Shown: in pieces, positions 15,815 through 23,250 of the stretch
Layout: each line of letters opens with the position of its first letter
How positions within the stretch are numbered: the stretch's first letter is position 1
DNA from: Phycisphaerae bacterium
GTDB taxonomy: Bacteria; Planctomycetota; Phycisphaerae; UBA1845
Reading direction: 5' to 3'
Assembly: GCA_029260235.1 (NCBI GenBank)
Contig: JAJDDP010000007.1
Coordinates: 1 to 34,459 of the forward strand
DNA length: 34,459 bases
Translations under genes and position numbers: made by a program
Notes under the pieces: model-generated
Databases searched by the model: none
What the model was told of the DNA's origin: nothing
The model's input: only the letters and a program-made list of their open reading frames with translations

Positions 15815-16441
15815 TTAGCGACGACGACGGATGCCGACGAGTGCACCCAAGCCGAGCAGAGCCAAGGAAGCTGGCTCAGGGACATTCAGGCCTCCACTGG
15901 TGTTTCCGTTCGGCGTATGGAGCCATGTGCTACCGAAACCCTGGCGCTGAAGCGACCCACCGTCCAGGTAGCCGGAAGCAAACGATTCCTCGGCGCCAAT
16001 GTCGGTCGATGCGATGGTATCCGCCGGGCCACCAATAGCCGTGAAAGCGCCTTCATAAGAGAGGAACTCGACAACCGTGCCGCTGATGTCAATCGCGATA
16101 CCGTCCGGTGCGCCGTTCTGGAGGCCGTTGACCGGAAGATCAAGAACCCAATAGTCCTTGCCGGCGATAGTCGCGCTAAACACGAAGTCCGTACCCACGA
16201 CAAAGATGTCTTGCCCTGGGTTACCACCGGCGAGCGAGGAGTACAACTCCTGGTCCGACCCATTGTACAGCGACACGGTCACGTCAGCCGGGGCTGTCCC
16301 ACCATCGAGAACGACCTCAATAAACTCACCGATATCAGTGCCAGGGTCATCGTAATGGAACTCGTTGATGAGCGCCGTGGCGAACACGCTGGACGTGCAA
16401 AAGAGCCCAGCTACTACAGTCAAAGCTGCTAATCGTTTCAT
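15815..16441 (-). CDS. PEP-CTERM protein with lamin-tail-like domain
   Basis: This 208-residue secreted protein starts with a signal peptide, MKRLAALTVVAGLFCTSSVFA, cleaved after VFA. INEFHYDDPGTDIGEFIEVV fits the start of a lamin-tail-like domain (LTD), a small Ig-like fold found in bacterial surface proteins. It ends in the PEP-CTERM sorting signal VPEPASLALLGLGALVGIRRRR: the PEP motif, a hydrophobic helix and a basic tail. Exosortase is expected to process this signal, but no exosortase gene is in the window. The start at 16441 is chosen because GAGGAGG lies nine bases upstream; the frame extends to 16465 without a better site. It stands alone between the convergent giant gene and the operon to its right. 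Confidence 0.92.
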   Translation of the reverse strand: MKRLAALTVVAGLFCTSSVFATALINEFHYDDPGTDIGEFIEVVLDGGTAPADVTVSLYNGSDQELYSSLAGGNPGQDIFVVGTDFVFSATIAGKDYWVLDLPVNGLQNGAPDGIAIDISGTVVEFLSYEGAFTAIGGPADTIASTDIGAEESFASGYLDGGSLQRQGFGSTWLHTPNGNTSGGLNVPEPASLALLGLGALVGIRRRR

Positions 16442-16754
16442 CTTCCGCTTCCTCCTCAAATCCAAAAGAGTTACCTGCTACCGACCGAACACGCCGAGGC
16501 GTACTCGGAAGCGTTCCGCACGAACTCTCAACTCCCACGAAAGAAAAGGGGCTGGTGACATGCTGATGGGCGCCTCAATCCTTCCTCCATTAATCCGCCG
16601 TCGAGGATACCAGAATGAAATCCGCATTACCAGGGTGTTTTGCCCGCGAGTCGCAGTTTTTCAGCAACCTCACGTTTCGACCTCTCCGGCCGATCCCGGC
16701 AGGTTTCAGCATTCTGCGGCATGGGCCGGATGTAGGGATTGTAAGGCTCAGGCA
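16442..16754. other. Intergenic region upstream of the PEP-CTERM gene
   Basis: This 313-base stretch separates the end of the eight-gene operon from the PEP-CTERM gene, both on the minus strand. The ribosome site GAGGAGG is at 16451-16457 (minus). No clear terminator hairpin with a U-tract was seen after the operon. Short frames on the plus strand here have no ribosome site and no recognisable protein. Confidence 0.5.
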
Positions 16755-17999
16755 TCAGCGAATCAGGGCAGGTTCGATCCAGTCGAATCGATCTTGGAGG
16801 TCAGCATTCTTCCCAAAGAGGACCGATAGTCTGATCCGCTTAGCCTCGGTCACATCAAGCCTGAGTGGTCCGATGAGGTAACCTGGGCTGATGTTCGACC
16901 GCTCGTAGCGGATTTGCCCATCGACGCGAATCTCGACGTCCACATTGGCGAAGGGGCCGCTGCGGTCGTCCAGGCCAAGAGAGGTGACGAACGCGCTGTA
17001 TGTCCCTTCAAGGTCGAAGGTTAGCGAGCATTCGCTGTGGACTCCGATGCCGTACTCGAAGGTTCTGCCCTCAATTTTCAAGAGGCTGCCAACCACACTC
17101 TGGTCGCGTTTCCAATGCCAAGGCAATCCCAGGGCAGCCGTGTGTTGGTAGCTGATGGGTGTGAACTCGGAAAGCCACTCCCACCGCCCACCCATCACTT
17201 CGAGATGGCTCAGGCGGTCTGCTGGAATGGTGACCACCGAGTCGTCGAACGCATGGACTTGGAGCAGAGGTCCTGACCAACGAACTTTTGAGCCTGTAAT
17301 TCGCTGACCATCGCTCGTGTGGATTCTCACCCGAACCTCTTTGGCTATTCCTGGTGGTTGGGTGGCCGCCAGAACACAGGCAGCGAGCGAATCAAACTCG
17401 ACTAGCCGGGAAGTAGGGTCTGAATCGAGCGTGACCCCGGCTTGGTCGATCGAAGAGATGAATCCCCGCAGCTCGTCCCCGTTAACCAGCAGGAGGACGT
17501 CTTCGACTTGGCTTGGTTGTTTGAGGAGCGCTTCTAGGTTCTTGCGGTGCTTGGGCGTATCAGCCGCCGGCGTACGGAGGTCGCGGATCCAATCCAAGGG
17601 GACTTGCACGGTTCCGATGGTATCGGTTTCCAGGAGTAGGGCGTCGTCCCTGAATCCTACGACCCGTCCTGCCAGTCTGTCATCGCCCCGCAAACCCAGC
17701 CGAAGAGACGGTGGCGATGAAGCGTAGGTGGGCCTCTCCATCGATATACGAACGATGTCAGCCGCTTCAAAATGACGCCGGGCATCTGCATCGTCCGGCA
17801 TGATCTCTAAGCCTTGGTCGATGGAAAACGTGATAAGCTGACCTTCAATAGCTTGGTGGCTGGTGGTCTTGACCACAACTTGAAGATCGCCTGCGTCGTC
17901 GGCTATCACAGGGAGAACTAGCCCAAGGGCGCACCCTGCCACGACAATGGCCTGGGCCACCGCGACTCTGAAGAACGATTGGAGTAGTGCATTGCTCAC
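16755..17999 (-). CDS. Secreted protein with C-terminal NPCBM domain
   Basis: The 414-residue protein has an N-terminal hydrophobic signal (AVAQAIVVAGCALGLVLPVIA) and is probably exported. Residues from about 270 to the end match the NPCBM/NEW2 carbohydrate-binding fold: FEYGIGVHSECSLTFDLEGTYSAFVTSLGLDD, then VDVEIRVDGQIRYERSNI and RIRLSVLFG...DRFDWIEPALI. The middle has beta-rich segments with repeated pieces such as GDELRGFISSIDQ and GDDRLAGRVVGFRDDALLLET, resembling small barrel domains. The start is the GTG at 17999, which overlaps the previous gene's stop as GTGA; the frame runs further upstream only inside that gene. It is the last gene of the operon, suggesting that the system meets a polysaccharide or peptidoglycan outside the membrane. 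Confidence 0.85.
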   Translation of the reverse strand: MSNALLQSFFRVAVAQAIVVAGCALGLVLPVIADDAGDLQVVVKTTSHQAIEGQLITFSIDQGLEIMPDDADARRHFEAADIVRISMERPTYASSPPSLRLGLRGDDRLAGRVVGFRDDALLLETDTIGTVQVPLDWIRDLRTPAADTPKHRKNLEALLKQPSQVEDVLLLVNGDELRGFISSIDQAGVTLDSDPTSRLVEFDSLAACVLAATQPPGIAKEVRVRIHTSDGQRITGSKVRWSGPLLQVHAFDDSVVTIPADRLSHLEVMGGRWEWLSEFTPISYQHTAALGLPWHWKRDQSVVGSLLKIEGRTFEYGIGVHSECSLTFDLEGTYSAFVTSLGLDDRSGPFANVDVEIRVDGQIRYERSNISPGYLIGPLRLDVTEAKRIRLSVLFGKNADLQDRFDWIEPALIR

Positions 18000-19036
18000 T
18001 TCTGAAAGATCGGCAATAAGCGATTGGGCATTTGGAGAATGATCAACGCCATGGCCGTCCCATATTCTGTCCCCGCTTGGCCTCGCCAATAGCCTTCCTC
18101 CGTCTGCTTGCTAAGCAGCTCCGTCCTAATTGCCGGCCACCAGTCATGCCAGTAGTCATTTCCGGCTTGGTACATCGCTTGGGCGGCATAGTAATGTCCG
18201 TAGAACATGTGTCCTACGCTTTGGTCGGTCGGAGGCTTGAACCGGCCAATGTATTCTAGGCCCTTAACAATCTCATCTGCCCGATAAATTCCAGCATATT
18301 GCAGCGTAGCGACACCTGCTGAGGATCGGGCAAAGGCTGATCCACCTGAATTGAGCATGTAGCGAAATCCGCCATCGGGGTTCTGAGATTTTTTTACATA
18401 CTCAATAGCCCGGTCGATGGTGCTCTTTTCCACGTAGATGCCTGCATTGCGCGCCGCCCTGAGGGCCATCACTTGGCATACGGTCACCGAAAGATCGGCG
18501 TCATTTCGCACGGGCTGATACCGCCAGCCACCCTCTTCGTTTTGAGTCGAAACGATGAGTCGTACGGCTTTGCGAAGGGTTTCACGCAGCTTATCGTCGG
18601 AGGTCATTCCGTAAATCTCAGCCAGGAACAGGGTGGCGAATCCATGCCCATACATAGGCCCGTGTGAAGTCTCTGCCGCCAATAAGCCGCTCTCAGACGT
18701 GTGCGATAGGATGAAATCCACGCAGTTATGCACCGCGTTTGCGTAGCGCCCGCGGCCCGGCATGCTTCCGTCGGCCATGAAGGCTAGACCGGCAAGCCCA
18801 GTGATGCCTACATGCCGACCGTAGTGTGAAAGACTGCCAAAAGATCCGTCCTCTTTCTGCTGAATTGCCAGCCAAGCCAAACCCCGCTGGACCGCCACAG
18901 TCGTAGCCGGCGTGATCTCATCTGTCGACGGCGTTGTCTCGCCCGGCGGGGCAGGCACGGTGACAGTGGTGAACAGGGCAACCATCAGGGTAGACCCGAT
19001 GAGCATTTGTTTAAGACGCCGTCGGTGGTGGTCCAT
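17996..19036 (-). CDS. Secreted alpha/alpha-toroid (prenyltransferase/squalene-cyclase-like) repeat protein
   Basis: This 346-residue protein begins with a signal peptide (MLIGSTLMVALFTTVTVPAPP). The rest is a toroid of helical repeats with QxxxGxx motifs: QQKEDGSFG, QNEEGGWRYQP, QNPDGGFRYM and QTEEGYWRG. This fold is shared with terpene cyclases and protein prenyltransferases, but the cyclase DxDD motif is not present intact (DADLSV occurs instead) and a secreted location argues against cyclase activity. Such toroid proteins are common next to MoxR/vWA genes in planctomycetes and probably act as binding scaffolds. AGGAG, eight bases before ATG 19036, lies across the stop of the preceding gene, so the two are translationally close. 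Confidence 0.88.
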   Translation of the reverse strand: MDHHRRRLKQMLIGSTLMVALFTTVTVPAPPGETTPSTDEITPATTVAVQRGLAWLAIQQKEDGSFGSLSHYGRHVGITGLAGLAFMADGSMPGRGRYANAVHNCVDFILSHTSESGLLAAETSHGPMYGHGFATLFLAEIYGMTSDDKLRETLRKAVRLIVSTQNEEGGWRYQPVRNDADLSVTVCQVMALRAARNAGIYVEKSTIDRAIEYVKKSQNPDGGFRYMLNSGGSAFARSSAGVATLQYAGIYRADEIVKGLEYIGRFKPPTDQSVGHMFYGHYYAAQAMYQAGNDYWHDWWPAIRTELLSKQTEEGYWRGQAGTEYGTAMALIILQMPNRLLPIFQK

Positions 19037-19041
19037 GAAGA

Positions 19042-19704
19042 TTACTCCTGGTCGTCGTTGGCCAAGGCTCGGAAATATCGTTCGACCAACTCCCTGTACT
19101 TCTCGATCACCGATTCTTCGGCGCCTTGGAGAACCTCGTCCCTATCGCGCTCCGGCAGCATGCCCCACCCCCTTCGAGCCTCACGAAACTTGCCGCTCTT
19201 GGTTTCGCCCGAATCGGTGACCGAACCCTCTGCATCGCTCTTTGAAGAATCTTGGGCGCTTTGCGTCTTGCCCGCCTGCTGTTCGGCTTTGGGTTTGGTG
19301 GATCCCTTGCGGCGGTCGCCGGACTGCCTCTTGGAAGAGGAAGACTTCGATTTGCGTCGCTGAGCCGAGGCGATGGCATTGTCGAGCTTGTCGATGATCT
19401 TGCGTTGCACCAACTGCGTGGCTTGGCCGGGATCGAAACCAACCCCGAGCTGCTTCTCTGATTGCTTCATGAGTGCGGAGACCTCGTCCATGATGCCGCC
19501 CTCGCCCTCACCGACAGCTTGGCGGATCAACTTGTCAGATAAATCCTCGTCTTCATCGGTCGCTTGCTGAGATGGAGGATCATCCATCAAGATTACAACA
19601 GCTGGCAAGGCTGCGCTGGCCTTGGATGCCAGGAAGCAGACCACCAGCCCGCATAGTGTATGGATGAATGCGGATGCGTTCAGCGTTCTTGGTGAGGTTG
19701 TCAT
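19042..19704 (-). CDS. Small secreted basic protein of the MoxR/vWA operon
   Basis: The 220-residue product has a signal segment (FIHTLCGLVVCFLASKASA), an acidic stretch (ATDEDEDLSDKL), a Lys/Ser/Arg-rich low-complexity middle (RRKSKSSSSKRQSGDRRKGS), and a conserved-looking C-terminus (RRGWGMLPERDRDEVLQGA then YRELVERYFRALA). Proteins with this C-terminus are, in my recollection, usual in planctomycete operons of this type; their function is unknown. The start ATG 19704 has GGAG eight bases upstream and lies 22 bases after the preceding gene. The frame is open back to 19983, but that part overlaps the upstream coding sequence. Confidence 0.8.
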   Translation of the reverse strand: MTTSPRTLNASAFIHTLCGLVVCFLASKASAALPAVVILMDDPPSQQATDEDEDLSDKLIRQAVGEGEGGIMDEVSALMKQSEKQLGVGFDPGQATQLVQRKIIDKLDNAIASAQRRKSKSSSSKRQSGDRRKGSTKPKAEQQAGKTQSAQDSSKSDAEGSVTDSGETKSGKFREARRGWGMLPERDRDEVLQGAEESVIEKYRELVERYFRALANDDQE

Positions 19705-19726
19705 CGATGCATCTCCTGCCTTTTGC

Positions 19727-22700
19727 TTATCGGTGTTGCTGGGCTCGCTTGGTAACGGTTTCAGCCAGTTCGCGGATCTTTTCCTGCTCTTGGCCCAGGT
19801 CGCGGACGAGTTGCAGCTGCTGCTCAGATGCGGTAGCTGAGTTAAAATCCTCATCCAGTTGGACGGTGCGATTGTTGATGTCCGCTTGCATGCTCTTGAG
19901 CACCAAGAGTTCAGCCACGCTTGGAATCGGAGAATCCTGTTTGGTAGATCCACCTCCTCCTCCACCGCCACCGCTTTCTGCATACTCGTCGGGCGAGGGC
20001 AATTCCGCAGCTTCAGCCAGCGCAGCGATGAGCACTTCGAGATAGTCGACGATGTGCCTCTGCTCCTTGGCCAGGTCGTCGTCCAACCGACGGGCTTCCA
20101 AGCCCTGCCTGGAGATAGTCATGGATTCGATGACGCGGTCGATGACCCAGCGGTACACAGCCGCTTCGCCAAGCTGGTCGCGGACGTCACTCACCCGCGG
20201 GGTCAGCTCTGTTTGCGTGCGGGCCAAGTGGGCTATTTGTCTGTACTGCTTCCTCCTGAGCCGTTCCCCTTGGGCAACTAGCTCCATAAGCGCGCCGCAT
20301 TCTTGATTAATTTGACGCTGCTGGTCGCGAATGGTTTCGAGTTTTTCTTTGAGAGCGAGCAACGCTTGCTTCTCTTCCTCTTGGCGTGCTTTGTCAGCCA
20401 TCTCTTCGAGAAGACGGACGGCCTCAGCGAGTAGGTGAATCGCCTGTCCCTGTTCATCCTCTGAGCGGGGGGCGTCGGCATTGTCCAGCGCTTCTTCAGC
20501 CTCCTGCATCGGTGCAGCAGACCGGCGCACCAAGCCTGCGATGTTGGGCAGTCGGTTCAGGTCGTGGATGTCATCAGCCAACCGAAGCGCGTTTTGCTTG
20601 ATTGTGTGCTGCTGCTGGCTTAGCCTCCTTAGCACATCCTCCCCAGATCCGAGGTTTCGCGCTTCGACGGTGGCTTCTAGCAAACTGCGTTGCTCTTCAA
20701 GCAAGTGCCCAACGGCCTGGAGAGTCTCCTCGACCTTCTTAGCCAACTCAGCCAACTCGCGATTCTGCCTCTCCATGAGACTGGAGAGCACTTTGTTGAG
20801 GCCGGCTTCGGCATTGCGTTGATCGATGGATGCACCGGCCAATCGGTTCTCTTGGATGGCGCCGGCCGCTTCATTCATATGCATTTCGATGTCCGACGCA
20901 CCCGCTGCCCGGATGGCCTGATCCAAAGAATCCGCCCCGGCTGGGTCTTTGTGCTCGAGCTGCTCAGCCAACTTTTGGAGACGCTCCAGGAGTTGCCCGG
21001 TTTCATCGCCCAGCTGTCCCTGGCGGCGCACCGCTCGACGCAGCGCAGCCTGATCTTGTTCATTCAGTTCCTCGGGTGTCTTGCCCAGCGTGCGAACCGA
21101 TAGCGCCGCTGTGGCTGCACTTAACGCCTGCTGTTTGTCCAAGAGGTCTTGGGTGCTGGCTACGGCGTGCTGGAAGTCGCCCCAACGATTCATAAAGCGG
21201 ATCATGTCGGATAGGGCAGCGATTGCTTCAGTTTGATTGACATCGGCTTGGGCCAGCAAGCTGTTTCGGCTCTCTGGATCGGTCTCCAACGCCCCGGCGA
21301 TGTTGCGTGAAGCGGTCGACATAGGCCCTACTGCAGTGGCGCGAAGGCCACGGGCAAGATGGGCTACCTGTTGCTCGATATTTGAGTCGGTCATTTCATT
21401 GAGGAGCAGACGTTGTCGAATCGTGTCGAAGCGGCGCGAAAGCCCTTGCAGTCGTTGGGCTAGATGGGCTTGGCCCGAGCTTAGTCGCCCAGCCTCATCG
21501 ATTTGCGCCTCGGTGGCGTCTGGCTGGGCGATCAGGGCGTCGCGCAGGATAGCTGTTTCATCGCGCAGCGTTTGTTCGCTAAGCAGCGCCTTGCGGACCT
21601 GATCCTGGAGCAGCCTGAGCTCGTCACGCAGTCGATTCTCAAACTCAGCCATCGAAATGATCTTGATGCGACGCTGGGAAGATTTGCCGATATTAGGCCC
21701 TTGCTCGCGGTGGCGGAAATTGTCGGTAGCTTCTGCATGAAGAACAATTGCGTCGCCGGGTTTGAGATGCAGCGCCTCGAGTGGCCAAGCCACCTGCGAC
21801 AGGGCCATGACGGTATCGCCGGAAGGAACGATGCTGGTTTCATCCCAGAGAGGAAACCGTACCGGCTCGTCTGAGGTTATGTTTCTTCCCACCAATTCAA
21901 GATCGGCGATGCCAAAATCATCCTCTGCCCGAACCGCAATCGCCACCGAGCCGGTCGGGGTCACTTCAATCGTGGATTGCGGCTCGAGCAGCGTGACATC
22001 GGGCGTCTCGTCCGCCTTGACTCGGATGCTGTATTGTCGATCAGTCGAGTTCTCAAACCCCTCGTCGTCTATCAGGCGCACATGGAAATCAATGTCTTCT
22101 TCAAGCTGGAGATCAACCTCAAGGGTGTCGAATGGAGCATCACCACTTTCGGCGGCGTGGAATTGGAGCGGCGCCTCGGAGTCGATTTCGATCCACGCAC
22201 TGGGTTGGCCATCTGAGTCGGTCTCGAGGGGTTTGCTGCTCCGAAAAGCCAAGGTGATGGAACTGCCCAAGGTGGCCGAGACCCCGTCGGTAAGCAGGTC
22301 AATGACGACCCGCTCAGGTCGTTGCGCATATTCGGGCAATTCGATGATTGCCAAGGCTTCGACGACCCCAGGGCGATGGGCCACGGTGATGTGAAGCGGT
22401 CTGGCAGCTGTGCTGTCGTCACCCGCTTCAAACCAGCAAGTCAAGTCTTGGGTAATGCTAGAGACCGTGCAAACGAATTCATTTTCGTTCTCGCGGCGCA
22501 TGGCTAGTTGCGTCGGCTTCCTGCCTGGAGGTCGGAGGTGCACAACACCGCGGAGTGTAGGCGTCAATCCACGGACAACACGCATGCGGAGCGTCACCGC
22601 ATCCCCAACAGCCACGCTGAGATCTTTTGACAGCGGTACGATCTCGACATTCTTAGGCCAACTGATAGAGCCGAACGGGTAGATGTAGCGCTGTAGCCCC

Positions 22701-23236
22701 ATGTGTGCATAACCAGGTGCTGTGAGTTCCACGACGGCCAAGGCGAGGAGCACAACTGCCAATCGCACACCCCGCGACAGGAGTGGTTGCAGTGACAACA
22801 CATCGGTGAAACGCAGATCGCGGACAACGCGATCCGTATTGGCAATAACCTGATTTCTCAACTCGTCTGATCCCGCGTCGTGACCCAAGAGAAACGCGAT
22901 GGTGCTGCGGAGCCGATCCTTGAGCATGCCCTGATCATCATCCTTGAGAGGCCAGCGATACTCTTCGAGCTTGCCGGCAATCTCTCCTAGGGTGATTGGC
23001 TTGAGCAGGGGGGTCACTACCCATCGCATTGTGGCCGCCACTCCTCCGACCAGAAAAATCACCGCGGTAATCAGACGGGGAATAGGCGGGAAAACGAGCA
23101 TCCAGTCCAAGCCGGTGATGGCCAAGAACCCTAAGACGCCTCCCGCCGCGACAGCGCACAAACCATAGGCTACCATCCGCAATCGAATTGTGCGGCGAAA
23201 CGCGGTAAGGCGTTCAATTAGCTTGGATTCAGTCAT
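19727..23236 (-). CDS. Large membrane-anchored coiled-coil protein
   Basis: This 1169-residue protein has two transmembrane segments near the N-terminus (MVAYGLCAVAAGGVLGFLAI and LITAVIFLVGGVAATMRWVV). A third hydrophobic stretch lies near LAVVLLALAVVELTAPGYA, after which come several beta-rich, probably Ig-like, segments. From about residue 540 to the end it is mostly predicted coiled coil, rich in Glu, Gln, Leu and Arg (LRDELRLLQDQVRKALLSEQ and many similar runs). A run of about nine Gly occurs near the C-terminus. It resembles DUF4175-type proteins found in alphaproteobacteria and planctomycetes, although this assignment is by pattern only. ATG 23236 comes 14 bases after the preceding gene; the longer frame to 23284 overlaps that gene. 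It may be a structural scaffold for the vWA proteins. Confidence 0.83.
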   Translation of the reverse strand: MTESKLIERLTAFRRTIRLRMVAYGLCAVAAGGVLGFLAITGLDWMLVFPPIPRLITAVIFLVGGVAATMRWVVTPLLKPITLGEIAGKLEEYRWPLKDDDQGMLKDRLRSTIAFLLGHDAGSDELRNQVIANTDRVVRDLRFTDVLSLQPLLSRGVRLAVVLLALAVVELTAPGYAHMGLQRYIYPFGSISWPKNVEIVPLSKDLSVAVGDAVTLRMRVVRGLTPTLRGVVHLRPPGRKPTQLAMRRENENEFVCTVSSITQDLTCWFEAGDDSTAARPLHITVAHRPGVVEALAIIELPEYAQRPERVVIDLLTDGVSATLGSSITLAFRSSKPLETDSDGQPSAWIEIDSEAPLQFHAAESGDAPFDTLEVDLQLEEDIDFHVRLIDDEGFENSTDRQYSIRVKADETPDVTLLEPQSTIEVTPTGSVAIAVRAEDDFGIADLELVGRNITSDEPVRFPLWDETSIVPSGDTVMALSQVAWPLEALHLKPGDAIVLHAEATDNFRHREQGPNIGKSSQRRIKIISMAEFENRLRDELRLLQDQVRKALLSEQTLRDETAILRDALIAQPDATEAQIDEAGRLSSGQAHLAQRLQGLSRRFDTIRQRLLLNEMTDSNIEQQVAHLARGLRATAVGPMSTASRNIAGALETDPESRNSLLAQADVNQTEAIAALSDMIRFMNRWGDFQHAVASTQDLLDKQQALSAATAALSVRTLGKTPEELNEQDQAALRRAVRRQGQLGDETGQLLERLQKLAEQLEHKDPAGADSLDQAIRAAGASDIEMHMNEAAGAIQENRLAGASIDQRNAEAGLNKVLSSLMERQNRELAELAKKVEETLQAVGHLLEEQRSLLEATVEARNLGSGEDVLRRLSQQQHTIKQNALRLADDIHDLNRLPNIAGLVRRSAAPMQEAEEALDNADAPRSEDEQGQAIHLLAEAVRLLEEMADKARQEEEKQALLALKEKLETIRDQQRQINQECGALMELVAQGERLRRKQYRQIAHLARTQTELTPRVSDVRDQLGEAAVYRWVIDRVIESMTISRQGLEARRLDDDLAKEQRHIVDYLEVLIAALAEAAELPSPDEYAESGGGGGGGGSTKQDSPIPSVAELLVLKSMQADINNRTVQLDEDFNSATASEQQLQLVRDLGQEQEKIRELAETVTKRAQQHR

Positions 23237-23250
23237 GCTCACGATCAGCC

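Noticed and set aside
16365..16829. 154-codon plus-strand frame between the PEP-CTERM and NPCBM genes
   Set aside because: It overlaps both neighbours, has no domain and looks like random translation.
17996..19036. Squalene-hopene cyclase function
   Set aside because: The toroid has QxxxGxx-type repeats but no intact DxDD, is short, and carries a signal peptide.
21762..22394. 210-codon plus-strand frame in the coiled-coil protein gene
   Set aside because: Antisense of a gene with a consistent protein pattern; Ser/Arg-rich with no family.
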